Below, in pieces: positions 23,639 through 32,230 of a DNA stretch of 38,400 nt. Numbering within the stretch: position 1 is the stretch's first letter; the number at the start of each line of letters is the position of its first letter. A program made the translations under genes and the position numbers. Origin of the DNA: GCA-002779465 sp964596535 (GTDB lineage Bacteria; Desulfobacterota; Desulfobacteria; Desulfobacterales; UBA2156); contig CAZQUR010000017.1 in NCBI GenBank assembly GCA_964596535.1, forward strand, positions 1 through 38,400, given 5' to 3'. The notes under the pieces are model-generated. The model made no database searches. It saw only the letters and a list, made by a program, of their open reading frames with translations, and had not been told where the DNA came from.

Positions 23639-24655
23639 ATGAAATCGAATTTGCATCACATAAACGTTTCGAATCCGGTCATCGAAAAGGCGAAGGCGGT
23701 CCTCAAGATCGAAGCGGAGGGGATTCTGGCCCTTGCTGAACGGATCGATGAGCGATTTGCCGAGATGGTGGAGGCAATCTATCGCTGTTCCGGCAGACTC
23801 ATCGTCTCGGGGATCGGGAAATCGGGGACCGTGGGCCGGAAGATCGTGGGAACCCTCAACAGCACCGGCACCCGCGCCCTGTTTTTGCATCCGGTGGAAG
23901 CCATGCACGGGGATCTGGGCATGGTGAGCAAGGACGACATCTTCCTGGCGCTGTCCAACAGCGGGGAAACGGACGAGTTGAATATCCTCATCCCCAGCAT
24001 CCGAAAAATCGGGTGCACCATCATCGCGTTGACCGGAAACGTCCGTTCCACCCTGGCCAAAAACAGTGATATCGTCATCGACGTGGGCGTTCCGAGAGAA
24101 GCCTGCCCCATGGGCCTGGCCCCCACGGCCAGCACCACGGCGCTTCTGGCCGCCGGTGACGCCCTGGCCGTGGTCTTGATCAATAAAAGACGCTTCAATT
24201 CGAGCGATTTCGCCCGCATTCACCCCGGGGGAAAGCTGGGCCACCGACTGGCCTGCAAGGTGCGGCAATTCATGCTTACCGGAGACTCCATTCCCCGGGT
24301 TTCCATCGAGGCGGCCATGGCGGCAGCCATCGAGGAAATCAACCGGCTTCAGCTCGGCGTCACCCTGGTGGTGGCGTCGGACGGAAAAACCCTGGCCGGA
24401 ATCATCACCGACGGGGATATCCGCCGGCGGATCGCCAAAGAGGAACGCCTCCTGGAACTTCCCGTGGCAGCCGTCATGACCCAAAACCCCCGGACCATGG
24501 GACCCGAATCCCCGGCCTACAACGCATTGAACCTGATGGAAAAACACCAGATCACCGTCCTTCCGATCGTGGGAGCGAAGAAGAAAATTTTGGGGATCCT
24601 GCACCTGCATGATATCCTGGGAAAGGGCGCCTTCAAATTCAACGACATCCAATGA
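23639..24655 (+). CDS. kdsD: D-arabinose-5-phosphate isomerase (KpsF/GutQ/KdsD family)
   Basis: A 338-residue enzyme that interconverts ribulose 5-phosphate and arabinose 5-phosphate, the first step to Kdo for LPS. An N-terminal SIS domain (about 40-190) contains SGIGKSGTVGRKIVGTLNS, PVEAMHGDLGMV and the SNSGETDEL phosphosugar loop. It continues to the family segment DFARIHPGGKLGHRL. Two CBS repeats follow (about 210-335), with ITDGDIRRRI in the first. The length is close to E. coli KdsD (328). Kdo transferase is also encoded in this window (26919-28346), supporting an LPS role over sugar-alcohol use. The Shine-Dalgarno site is weak. The stop overlaps the start of the phosphofructokinase gene (ATGA). 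Confidence 0.93.
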   Translation: MKSNLHHINVSNPVIEKAKAVLKIEAEGILALAERIDERFAEMVEAIYRCSGRLIVSGIGKSGTVGRKIVGTLNSTGTRALFLHPVEAMHGDLGMVSKDDIFLALSNSGETDELNILIPSIRKIGCTIIALTGNVRSTLAKNSDIVIDVGVPREACPMGLAPTASTTALLAAGDALAVVLINKRRFNSSDFARIHPGGKLGHRLACKVRQFMLTGDSIPRVSIEAAMAAAIEEINRLQLGVTLVVASDGKTLAGIITDGDIRRRIAKEERLLELPVAAVMTQNPRTMGPESPAYNALNLMEKHQITVLPIVGAKKKILGILHLHDILGKGAFKFNDIQ

Positions 24656-26007
24656 CCCAAAAAGAAACCGACTGCCTGGAGCTTCTCGAAGAATACCCCG
24701 AAACGGCGATTCCCTCCCTGGGGCCCTCCCGCATTCCTTCTCCGGTGCAACAGAGAAAAGGGGATCGTTTTAAGGAATGCTTCATTACGGACTACGACCG
24801 TGTCCTGGTGGACGTGAACCTCGTCCGGGTGGAAACCCTCATTCAAAGGGGGGAACCCCTGGCGGCCTTTGAGTTGGCCGGCCCCCGGGAGCAGGTCTAC
24901 TTCGATCCGTCCAAGCTGAGATGCGCCCTGGTCACCTGCGGGGGGCTTTGCCCCGGACTCAACGACGTCATCCGTTCCATCGTCCTGGAGTTGCACTACG
25001 GATACGGCGTGCGCCACATTTTCGGCATCCGATACGGCCTCCAGGGATTTATCTCCCGGTACCACCATGACCTGGTGCACCTGAATCCCGAATCCGTGGG
25101 GCATATTCTGGGAACCGGGGGATCCATCCTGGGCTCTTCCCGGGGACCTCAGCCCATCGATGAAATCGTAGACTGCCTGGAGCGCCTCAACATCGGGATA
25201 CTGTTCATGGTGGGCGGCGACGGGACCCTGATGGCCGCCACCAAAATTGCGGACACCATATCGGGACGGGGCCTCAAAATCGCCGTGGTGGGAATTCCCA
25301 AAACCATCGACAACGATATCTATCTCGTCTCCCGTTCTTTCGGTTTTGATACCGCCGTGGACGTGGCCACCCAGGCCATCCGGGGGGCCCACAAGGAGTC
25401 GGAGGGGTATCCCAACGGCATCGGGCTCATCAAGCTCATGGGCCGTCACTCGGGTTTCATCGCGGCCACCGCCACCCTGGCCCAGCAGGACGTCAATTTT
25501 GCCCTTATTCCGGAAGTGGACTTTGACCTGGAAGGGCCGGGCGGGCTCCTCGAATCGTTGAGGGCCCGCCTGAAAGCGCGGTCCCACGCGGTGATCGTGG
25601 TGGCCGAAGGGGCCGGTCAGAAATTTTTCAAAGATGCGGTCACGGAACGGGACCCTTCCGGAAACATCCGCTTGAAGGATATCGGCCTGTTCCTGAAGGA
25701 TACCATTTCAGACTATTTCAACGCCCAGAAGATTGATATCTCCTTGAAGTATATCGACCCCAGTTACATGATCCGCAGCCTTCCGGCCAACACCAACGAT
25801 CGGATCTTCTGCAGCGCCCTGGCCCGAAACGCCGTCCATGCCGGGATGGCGGGAAAGACCAAGATGATGTTGGGATACTGGAACGACCGTTTCGTGCATG
25901 TCCCCATGAGTGCATCGGCCGGGCGGCGGAAACAGGTCTTCCCCAGGGGGCGTTTGTGGCAGAATGTGCTCGGGGTCACCGGACAGGGATCCCTCAAACG
26001 CCGCTGA
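24652..26007 (+). CDS. ATP-dependent 6-phosphofructokinase (long group II type)
   Basis: A 451-residue PfkA-superfamily enzyme that phosphorylates fructose 6-phosphate. The N-terminal extension of about 85 residues precedes ALVTCGGLCPGLNDVIRSIV. The phosphoryl-donor site reads GGDGTLMAATK. The Gly after GGD is the residue seen in ATP users, whereas PPi enzymes have Asp. The substrate loop is PKTIDND, with the Lys typical of plant, trypanosomatid and PPi-type enzymes. This combination matches the long ATP-dependent clade. MGRHSGFIAA and EGAGQKFF are further active-site blocks. The gene starts inside the kdsD stop codon (ATGA overlap), so translation is coupled. A GC-rich hairpin with seven T follows at 26018-26040. 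Confidence 0.92.
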   Translation: MTQKETDCLELLEEYPETAIPSLGPSRIPSPVQQRKGDRFKECFITDYDRVLVDVNLVRVETLIQRGEPLAAFELAGPREQVYFDPSKLRCALVTCGGLCPGLNDVIRSIVLELHYGYGVRHIFGIRYGLQGFISRYHHDLVHLNPESVGHILGTGGSILGSSRGPQPIDEIVDCLERLNIGILFMVGGDGTLMAATKIADTISGRGLKIAVVGIPKTIDNDIYLVSRSFGFDTAVDVATQAIRGAHKESEGYPNGIGLIKLMGRHSGFIAATATLAQQDVNFALIPEVDFDLEGPGGLLESLRARLKARSHAVIVVAEGAGQKFFKDAVTERDPSGNIRLKDIGLFLKDTISDYFNAQKIDISLKYIDPSYMIRSLPANTNDRIFCSALARNAVHAGMAGKTKMMLGYWNDRFVHVPMSASAGRRKQVFPRGRLWQNVLGVTGQGSLKRR

Positions 26008-26017
26008 GTCCCCTTGG

Positions 26018-26040
26018 GCCGGATTCCGGCGGGTTTTTTT
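26018..26040 (+). terminator. Terminator after the phosphofructokinase gene
   Basis: GCCGG (26018-26022) and CCGGC (26026-26030) form a hairpin with a 3-nt loop. GGG and then seven T follow. It lies 10 nt after the stop codon, between convergent genes. The GGG between stem and T-run makes it less than ideal. Confidence 0.6.
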
Positions 26041-26127
26041 CCTTCCGGGCAACAATGAACGCGTAAAGACCTGATTTTGCCCGCGCCGCAACCCTTTGCC
26101 GTTTTTTTTACGAAAAGGCTTGAAGGA

Positions 26128-26604
26128 TCACGTGCACAGGGTTCGGATCCAGTTCCCCGTCCAATGGGTCAAGAGGATCACCAGGGTGCCGATCACCAGG
26201 TGCTCGCCGATGATCTTCCACGGGGGTTCGTTTTGGGCTTTGGCGATGATGTAGGAAAGGATCGTCAGGATCGACATCCCCCAGCAGATGCTGACAAGAA
26301 CCGCGGTGAAAAGGGAAAAAAGGATCACCGGAACCAAAAAGGTCATGGCAAATAAAAATTTTGCCAGAAACGTCGCCAGGGTCGCCATCCAGATCTGGGC
26401 GGGGGTATGCACATTTTCCGCTTCTTCCGAAATATGAATCCCCAAAGCATCGGAAAAGGCATCGGCGATGGCAATCGTCAAAATGCCGGCCAGAACAACC
26501 ACCCGGGAGTGGGTTCCGGAGGTCAGCCCCACCATGAGGCCCAGCGTGGTGATGACCGCAGAGGTGAGTCCGAAAGAAATCCCCGTGCGCAATGAATCCT
26601 TCAT
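26128..26604 (-). CDS. VIT1/CCC1-like small membrane protein
   Basis: A 158-residue membrane protein with about five hydrophobic helices. The N-terminal part resembles VIT1/CCC1 iron and manganese transporters. GLTSAVITTLGLMVGL corresponds to their first helix, and ADAFSDALGIHISEEAE to the second conserved acidic segment. It is shorter than vacuolar transporters (about 240 residues), so metal transport is plausible but unproven. It starts 27 nt after the response-regulator stop and is the last gene of a minus-strand run beginning near 31978. The Shine-Dalgarno site (AAAGAAA) is weak. The 120 bp downstream holds the opposing terminator and a T-rich ACGAAAAGGCTT stretch. Confidence 0.6.
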   Translation of the reverse strand: MKDSLRTGISFGLTSAVITTLGLMVGLTSGTHSRVVVLAGILTIAIADAFSDALGIHISEEAENVHTPAQIWMATLATFLAKFLFAMTFLVPVILFSLFTAVLVSICWGMSILTILSYIIAKAQNEPPWKIIGEHLVIGTLVILLTHWTGNWIRTLCT

Positions 26605-26631
26605 GTTTTCTTTATTTCACTTTTGGTAAAC

Positions 26632-26937
26632 TCATTCATCGTAGAATTCGGGGTACAGTTTTTTCGCGCACTCGGGGCAGATGCTGTGGCTGAATTGCGC
26701 CTCCGAATGCTCCTGGATGTAAGCCTCGATCCGATTCCAATATCCTTTGTCATCCCGGATTTTCTTGCAGTTGCTGCAAATGGGCAAAAACCCGCGCAAC
26801 GTCNNNNNNNNNNNNNNNNNNNNNNNNNNNNNNNNNNNNNNNNNNNNNNNNNNNNNNNNNNNNNNNNNNNNNNNNNNNNNNNNNNNNNNNNNNNNNNNNN
26901 NNNCTTCCACGAACAGGATCAGGATTTCATTTTCCAT
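26632..26937 (-). CDS. Response-regulator-like protein, interrupted by an assembly gap
   Basis: Two ends of one gene flank a 100-base N run. The 5' end, MENEILILFVE, is how many CheY-type receivers begin, just before their acidic pocket. The 3' end, LPICSNCKKIRDDKGYWNRIEAYI, then HSICPECAKKLYP, is the zinc-knuckle tail often found after receiver or PAS modules in Deltaproteobacteria. The middle is unknown and the N length is probably a placeholder, so the true size and frame are not knowable. Its ATG at 26937 lies inside the 3' end of the Kdo transferase gene (19-nt overlap), suggesting coupling. Confidence 0.6.
   Translation of the reverse strand: MENEILILFVEXXXXXXXXXXXXXXXXXXXXXXXXXXXXXXXXXXTLRGFLPICSNCKKIRDDKGYWNRIEAYIQEHSEAQFSHSICPECAKKLYPEFYDE
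26804..26903. other. Assembly gap (100 N)
   Basis: Exactly 100 N, a conventional scaffold spacer. The real missing length is unknown. It removes the middle of the response-regulator-like gene. Confidence 0.99.
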
Positions 26938-28346
26938 GGGCTTTTCTTTTTAAGTTCCCCTCCCCCGGCGCCGCCTTGAAAGGCGGGACTTGCGGGAAGC
27001 GCTCCGGTCAACAGGCGGAAAAGGACGGCGGCGTGTCTCTCCGCCGCCCCCCGGTTCATGGCAAGGGCCTTCCGGGCGTTTTGCCCCATTTCCCGGGCCC
27101 GATCCGGATGCTGCAACAGATCCAGGGCCGCCTCGGCAAGGGCGTCGGTATCGTTGACCTGAAGGCCGCCGCCGGTCTGGTCGAGGATCTCTTTTGCTTC
27201 CTGAAAATCCTCCATGGACGGTCCGTACAGGACCGGTTTTCCCCAGACCGCTGCTTCCAGCACGTTCTGCCCGCCCGTGGGGACCAAGCTTCCGCCGCAA
27301 AATACCACATCGGCAATACCGTAGACAGCGTGCAATTCACCGATGGTGTCCAGGATCACCACCTGTGCGCGCCGCCGGGAAGCGTCCGCTCCGAGGGTGC
27401 TCCGGAGTTGACAGGAAAATCCCCATTCACGGGTGCGCCGGACGATTTGCGGGACCCGTTCCATGTGCCGGGGCGCCAAAATCATCACGGTATCCGGAAC
27501 GTGGCGCACGATTCGGGCGTAGGCGCTGAGAACCATGGCATCTTCCTCCCCCCGGATGCTCCCGGCAATGAAAACGGGTGTCTCGTCCGTGACTCCGAAC
27601 AACGCGCGGTTGGCGCCCCGGTCCACCACGGCGGTGTTTTCTACGGGGATGTCGAACTTGGCGTTGCCGTGGATCTCGATGCGATTTGTCGGCGCGCCCA
27701 TCAGGGCAATCCGCCGGGCGTCGGATTCATGGATCATGCTGAACGCATCCACCCGGGCCAAAAGGGTTTGCATCAGGGGCCGGATCTTCAGGTATCTGTC
27801 GATGGACCGCACGGAGATGCGACCGTTGACCAGGGCGGTCTTGATTCCCATCCGGGAGGCTTCCATGATCCAATTGGGCCAAAGTTCCGTTTCGACACAG
27901 GCCAAAACGTCCGGATCCAAAGCGGTCAGGGCGCGGCGGGCAGTCAGCGCAAGATCAATGGGCGCGAACACACAGGTGGTCCTGGATTTGAAGGGGGTTT
28001 CTTTGAGCCGATGTTCGGCCCAGCGGCGGCCGTGTTCCGTAATGGTGGAAAAGATCCACTGGCACCCGGGGAGCCGACCCTCAAGGGCCCGTGCAATGGA
28101 CAGGGCCACGCCGGCCTCTCCGACGGAGGCCGCATGGATCCAAATCCGTGTGGCCCCGTTTTTTCGCCGCCGCATAAATTCCGGATAACGCCCCAGGCGC
28201 TCGGCCATCCCCCGGCGATATCGGCCGGTGATTCGGGTATACATCCAAAAGGGCGGAAACAGGGCAAGAAACAATCCGGATGCGATCCCGTTGTACGCCA
28301 GACGGTATAAACGGGCCGATCCCGGTGCCTTACCGGAGTTTGACAA
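26919..28346 (-). CDS. waaA: 3-deoxy-D-manno-octulosonic acid (Kdo) transferase
   Basis: A 475-residue GT-B glycosyltransferase of the WaaA/KdtA family, which adds Kdo from CMP-Kdo to lipid A precursor at the inner membrane. One N-terminal hydrophobic segment (YNGIASGLFLALFPPFW) would anchor it. The acceptor-site signature IWIHAASVGE and the segment CVETELWPNW are diagnostic. The C-terminal domain contains FCGGSLVPTGGQNVLEA and the usual Pro-Val-x-x-Gly-Pro block. I use TTG 28346 as start, because AGGGGAT lies about 6-7 nt upstream; it overlaps the end of the lipoprotein gene by 17 nt. About 30 Gly- and Lys-rich residues follow the conserved domain at the C-terminus. It works in the same pathway as kdsD at 23639. 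Confidence 0.93.
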   Translation of the reverse strand: MSNSGKAPGSARLYRLAYNGIASGLFLALFPPFWMYTRITGRYRRGMAERLGRYPEFMRRRKNGATRIWIHAASVGEAGVALSIARALEGRLPGCQWIFSTITEHGRRWAEHRLKETPFKSRTTCVFAPIDLALTARRALTALDPDVLACVETELWPNWIMEASRMGIKTALVNGRISVRSIDRYLKIRPLMQTLLARVDAFSMIHESDARRIALMGAPTNRIEIHGNAKFDIPVENTAVVDRGANRALFGVTDETPVFIAGSIRGEEDAMVLSAYARIVRHVPDTVMILAPRHMERVPQIVRRTREWGFSCQLRSTLGADASRRRAQVVILDTIGELHAVYGIADVVFCGGSLVPTGGQNVLEAAVWGKPVLYGPSMEDFQEAKEILDQTGGGLQVNDTDALAEAALDLLQHPDRAREMGQNARKALAMNRGAAERHAAVLFRLLTGALPASPAFQGGAGGGELKKKSPWKMKS

Positions 28347-30363
28347 ATCGATCCCCTTTCACCCGAAAAAGAAAGAGTCTCTTTTGCGCTTCTCCCTCGG
28401 CGCTGAAGGCCGTGGGCCCGGTCAAACCGTGATAATCGGTGTGTCCGAGGATTTCATTTCTCAACCCGGCCCGGGAACGGACATGGGATTGCCCGGCGGC
28501 GTGGAAAAGCATCCGGGCGGTATCATAGGCCACGGCTTCCATGAAGCCCGGTCGTTCACCATACACGGACGAAAATCGTTTCACAAAGGACTTGGTGGGT
28601 TCTGCGGTGCTGTCCGCATCGAACCCGTCCGGTATCAGGGCACTTTGGGCGTATTTTTGCGCCATTTGAATCAGCTTTTCGGAATGCCACAAGTTCGTTC
28701 CCAAAAGATACACATGCTTCACGTCGTAAAAAGTGAGCTGGGGTAAAATGAGCCCGGCTTTACCCGGGGCATCCGGGATGAACAAGGCTTCAAAATCGAT
28801 ATACGGATCCCCTTTTTTTCGAAACGCCGGCGGCGCCGCCGCGGCCGCCGTCCCGGGTCCCCCGAAGAATCCCTCCGGAGCGGTTCCCACTGCAACCGTG
28901 CGTTCCATTTCTTCCGGAACCGGATAATACAACCCCACGAGTTTCTTGATGGGACCCGCAAAATCCGTCTCGTCCACCGGATAGGATTCCACCCCCACCA
29001 GGGTTCCGCCACGGGCGGTCACCGCATCCCAAAAAAGATTCATGAAGGTTTTCCCGTAACTTTCTTCGGGATACAATACGGCAAACCGGCGAATTCCCAG
29101 CCTTTCCGTACAGAAGCCCGCCAGGGCCTCCACCTGCATGCGGGGTGTCATGAAATTGCGGAAGATATAATCCCCGATCCGGGCCACGCGTTCCTTTTGC
29201 GTCAGTGTCACAATGGGAATCTTGCGTTTTTGCGCCTCTTCGGCGGCGGCTTCCGCCTCGGCAATGGGACCGATGACGGCGGCGACCCCGCTTTGATCCA
29301 ACTCGCGGATTCCCTCGACAGCGGCTTCCGGATCGGAGCGGCTATCCTTGAAGACCAATTTGAACCGGGGACCGTTCGACGCCGCATTGATATCCAAAAG
29401 GGCCATTTCGACGCCCCTGAGGGCCTTTTGTCCGATGGTCCGGTAGGATCCGCTCAGGGGCAACAGGCATCCCAGCGTGTAAGGATCAATAGCCGTCTTT
29501 GAAGACAGGGTTTCCAGGAGTGTCCCGACCTTGCCGCCTTCGTCGTATTCGGGATATCGGCGCAAAAAGTTTGACAGCACATCGACGGCTGTTTCCGGGT
29601 CTTTTCCGTCTGCGGCACGGGTCCCGAAGGCCAGTACAAACCGTTGTTTCAATGCCGGATCGTCCGTGCGCTGCACGAGCACGCGGACGGACGATTCATC
29701 CATGCTTTCGATAACGGCATCCATTCGGGAAAGAAACGCCTCCTGTTGGGCCGGGGGGGCGGCATGGTATCCCTTGAGATACCATTCGAGGGCCTCCGGA
29801 AGCACCCCCGAGGCCGCATACGCAGCTCCCAAAACAGTGAAAAGCCGCAGCCGCAGCTCTTCCGGCAATGCCGCCTCCGAGAGGGCGGACGCCTCCTTAA
29901 TCACGCGTTCATGTTCTCCCAGCCGGGCATCGATCTCCAGCCGATCCACCTTTGCCCGGAAATAAAAGCGGCTTTCCGGATGTTGGCGGATGAGACGATC
30001 ATAGGCCCGGCGGGCCGCCGTAAGATCCCCCAGGATCCTGTGGATGTCGCCGGTTTTCAACAGCGCGGCGTCCGCGTACACCCCCCGTGGAAATCGCTCC
30101 AGGTAGGACCCGAACGCCGAAAGGGATTCCGCGTACGCTCCGGATTCAAACAACCGCTGGGCGTTCTCGAAAAGGACGGCCTCGGTCCGGCGGGGAGCCG
30201 GAATTCTTTCCACGGGCTCCAAGGGGATCACCACGGGTTGTGCGCATCCCGCCAGGAACAGCACCGCAAAAAACAGCCCCCGGATCCATGGATTGAAACG
30301 GGCGGCGCTTCTTTTCCGGGACCGGTTACGCAAGGTGTCTACGGTACAAGGTTTCCTGTTCAT
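28330..30363 (-). CDS. LpoA-like lipoprotein: TPR plus periplasmic ligand-binding domain
   Basis: A 677-residue predicted lipoprotein. After a basic N-terminus and hydrophobic stretch comes the lipobox LFLAGC (Cys40). Residues about 60-270 form TPR-like helical repeats (AQRLFESGAYAESLSAF, then YLERFPRGVYADAALLKTG). Residues about 295-677 form a type I periplasmic-binding fold with IGQKALRGVEMALLDIN, AVIGPIAEAEA and RFAVLYPEESYGKTF. This arrangement matches the penicillin-binding protein activator LpoA family, placed in the outer membrane facing the periplasm. Many Deltaproteobacterial members are annotated only as ABC substrate-binding proteins, so the activator role is inference. An Ala/Pro-rich insert lies near residue 500. 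It overlaps the decarboxylase gene upstream by 38 nt and waaA downstream. Confidence 0.82.
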   Translation of the reverse strand: MNRKPCTVDTLRNRSRKRSAARFNPWIRGLFFAVLFLAGCAQPVVIPLEPVERIPAPRRTEAVLFENAQRLFESGAYAESLSAFGSYLERFPRGVYADAALLKTGDIHRILGDLTAARRAYDRLIRQHPESRFYFRAKVDRLEIDARLGEHERVIKEASALSEAALPEELRLRLFTVLGAAYAASGVLPEALEWYLKGYHAAPPAQQEAFLSRMDAVIESMDESSVRVLVQRTDDPALKQRFVLAFGTRAADGKDPETAVDVLSNFLRRYPEYDEGGKVGTLLETLSSKTAIDPYTLGCLLPLSGSYRTIGQKALRGVEMALLDINAASNGPRFKLVFKDSRSDPEAAVEGIRELDQSGVAAVIGPIAEAEAAAEEAQKRKIPIVTLTQKERVARIGDYIFRNFMTPRMQVEALAGFCTERLGIRRFAVLYPEESYGKTFMNLFWDAVTARGGTLVGVESYPVDETDFAGPIKKLVGLYYPVPEEMERTVAVGTAPEGFFGGPGTAAAAAPPAFRKKGDPYIDFEALFIPDAPGKAGLILPQLTFYDVKHVYLLGTNLWHSEKLIQMAQKYAQSALIPDGFDADSTAEPTKSFVKRFSSVYGERPGFMEAVAYDTARMLFHAAGQSHVRSRAGLRNEILGHTDYHGLTGPTAFSAEGEAQKRLFLFRVKGDRFVKLR

Positions 30364-31978
30364 CCAGTATGGCCTTTAAAATCTCGAGGGTCGTCATGGG
30401 GTTCATGATCACACACCGAAGGACCACCCGCTCTTCTTCGAATCCATCACTCCGTCTGAGGGTCGTCCGGGAGACAAAGCTCTTTCCGGCCTGCCGCTGG
30501 ATCCGTTGCAGGGCGATATTGATCTCATTGAGCGCCTTCTCGGCCCCACGCGCGGTGGGTAAATCCACGCTTTTAAGCGTTTTACAAAATTCAGGGGGAC
30601 AAATCCGATACGTCAAAATATTGAGGACAGGCGGGGTCATCAGTTGGAAAAAAGGGTGTTTTTCGATCTCCCGGGCAAAGGCCCGGGCGGTTTCGATGCC
30701 GTGTTCGACGAGAAGGGCGTATCCCTTGGAACCCATGATCTTCAACGCGCCGTCCAGGACCAGGGAATGGGCCTCCCGGGAACCGGAGATGGATCGAATT
30801 CCCAGGTCCACCGAACCGGGACGGTTGACATAGCGGGTATGGTACGCCACCGTATCCAGGGCGTATGGATCCTTGAAAAAGACCATGCCGCAGGTCATGG
30901 GCATGTAGAACTGTTTGTGACCGTCGATGGTCACGGAATCGGCGTGTTCGATCCCGTCAAGGAGATGGCGGTACGTCGGGGACAGGAGTGTGGGCCCGCC
31001 CCACGCCGCATCCACGTGGAAGTGGACCCCATAAGCGTTGCAGACACGGGCGATCCGTTCCAGGAAATCCACGGCCCCGGTCTCGGTGGTCCCGGCGATC
31101 CCCACCGCCGCCATGACCCTGGTGCGCGTTTCGGACGCATGATACCGTATTATCGCGCGTTCCAGGGCCTCGGGATCCATCCTCCCCGTGGTGTCCGTCT
31201 CCACGGTGACAATATTTTGATTTCCGATTCCCAAAACCCCGGCGGCTTTTTCGAGTGAAAGGTGGCCGAAACGGGTCGCCAGAATCACGCACCGGTCGAT
31301 TCCGCAGGCCTTCAGGGCCGCCGCCACCCCGGCGCGTTCCACCCCTGCAAATCCTTCTTTGGGTCCCAAGAGCCGATTTCGGGCCACCCAGAGGGCGGTG
31401 TAGTTGGCCAGGGTCCCGTCCTCCACAAATCCTCCCAGGGCGGTTTCGGCACTTTGAACGTGCGTTTCGTAAAAGGCGTCTTCTTTCTTGAAAATCAGGC
31501 GGTGAATTTTGGCCAATACCTGTTTTTCCACGATGGAGACCGACTTGGAGGTTTCGATTTTGACCACGTTCTGGTTCAACGCCGCCACGATGGTCTTCAA
31601 GTGCACCATGAAATAGGGGATCGCGGACGTCATGTGCCCCACAAAGTACGGGGAAGCCACATTCACGGCATGCGGGGCGATCTCTTCGATGAGATCGGCG
31701 ATGAGCTCCTCGAGCTTTTTTTCGGGATGCTCGGAAATCCGGGTCTCCGTGTAACGGCCGGCCAGCTCTTTCAGCCCGATTTCCTCCGTGATCCCCACAT
31801 GGGTCTTTAAAAAGTCATGGAGTCCGAAAAGGATCTGCTCCATGTACTTGACCAGGGCCGCCCGTCCGGCGTCGTTTTCCGGGCGGAGGAAGGTCCGCAT
31901 GAGGGCCTGCCAATCCGCCACCAGGCGTTTTTTCGAAACATCCGCTTCTTTTTCGCGAAACATTACCGGATTCCCCAT
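30326..31978 (-). CDS. PLP-dependent decarboxylase, PanP-like (aspartate/glutamate type)
   Basis: A 550-residue group II decarboxylase. The PLP lysine is in SVTIDGHKQFYMP, the cofactor Asp in HVDAAWGGPTLL, and ETHVQSAETALGGFVEDGTLANYTA lies in the substrate region. The N-terminal segment SPYFVGHMTSAIPYFM, then LNQNVVKIETSKS, is very like PanP, the pyridoxal-dependent aspartate 1-decarboxylase that makes beta-alanine for pantothenate where PanD is absent. Glutamate decarboxylase is the main alternative. The ATG at 31978 has AGGA 7 nt upstream, and an internal ATG at residue 6 also has a good site. It heads the minus-strand run leading to the lipoprotein and waaA. A 12-bp hairpin (32035-32065) lies in its leader region. 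Confidence 0.85.
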   Translation of the reverse strand: MGNPVMFREKEADVSKKRLVADWQALMRTFLRPENDAGRAALVKYMEQILFGLHDFLKTHVGITEEIGLKELAGRYTETRISEHPEKKLEELIADLIEEIAPHAVNVASPYFVGHMTSAIPYFMVHLKTIVAALNQNVVKIETSKSVSIVEKQVLAKIHRLIFKKEDAFYETHVQSAETALGGFVEDGTLANYTALWVARNRLLGPKEGFAGVERAGVAAALKACGIDRCVILATRFGHLSLEKAAGVLGIGNQNIVTVETDTTGRMDPEALERAIIRYHASETRTRVMAAVGIAGTTETGAVDFLERIARVCNAYGVHFHVDAAWGGPTLLSPTYRHLLDGIEHADSVTIDGHKQFYMPMTCGMVFFKDPYALDTVAYHTRYVNRPGSVDLGIRSISGSREAHSLVLDGALKIMGSKGYALLVEHGIETARAFAREIEKHPFFQLMTPPVLNILTYRICPPEFCKTLKSVDLPTARGAEKALNEINIALQRIQRQAGKSFVSRTTLRRSDGFEEERVVLRCVIMNPMTTLEILKAILDEQETLYRRHLA

Positions 31979-32034
31979 GGGACGGTCCTGTACACGCCGG
32001 GGTGCGTTTGGCTAAGGCGTAAAAGGGTTATTCG

Positions 32035-32065
32035 ATGGGCCGCCCTCTTCGGCAGAGGGCGCCAT
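32035..32065. other. Stable hairpin between the decarboxylase and recN
   Basis: CGCCCTCT (32041-32048) pairs perfectly with AGAGGGCG (32054-32061) around a 5-nt loop. ATGG (32035-32038) pairs with CCAT (32062-32065) after a 2-nt bulge. It lies in the 252-bp divergent region. A TTGACG (minus strand, near 32100) could be the -35 of a decarboxylase promoter that would put this hairpin in its leader, but the -10 is poor. I see nothing else in this region. Confidence 0.4.
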
Positions 32066-32230
32066 TGTTCAACGTATCTGCAAAAGAAGCCTTCCGTCAA
32101 GCAGATTCATGGACGGAATTTCCTGCAGGGGCTTTACAAAGCCGCCGGGTTTGGGATAAGAAATGAATGCGTTCGAGGCGTGCATACACCCATTGGATCA
32201 AAGGCATAAATACCCAAGCCGTCGGCCGGG

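Noticed and set aside
24517..25587. 356-codon minus-strand frame opposite phosphofructokinase
   Set aside because: Shadow ORF; no domain, and it covers the kdsD-pfk overlap on the other strand.
26976..28310. 444-codon plus-strand frame opposite waaA
   Set aside because: Antisense shadow of a well-recognised Kdo transferase; His/Gly/Pro-rich composition typical of such shadows.
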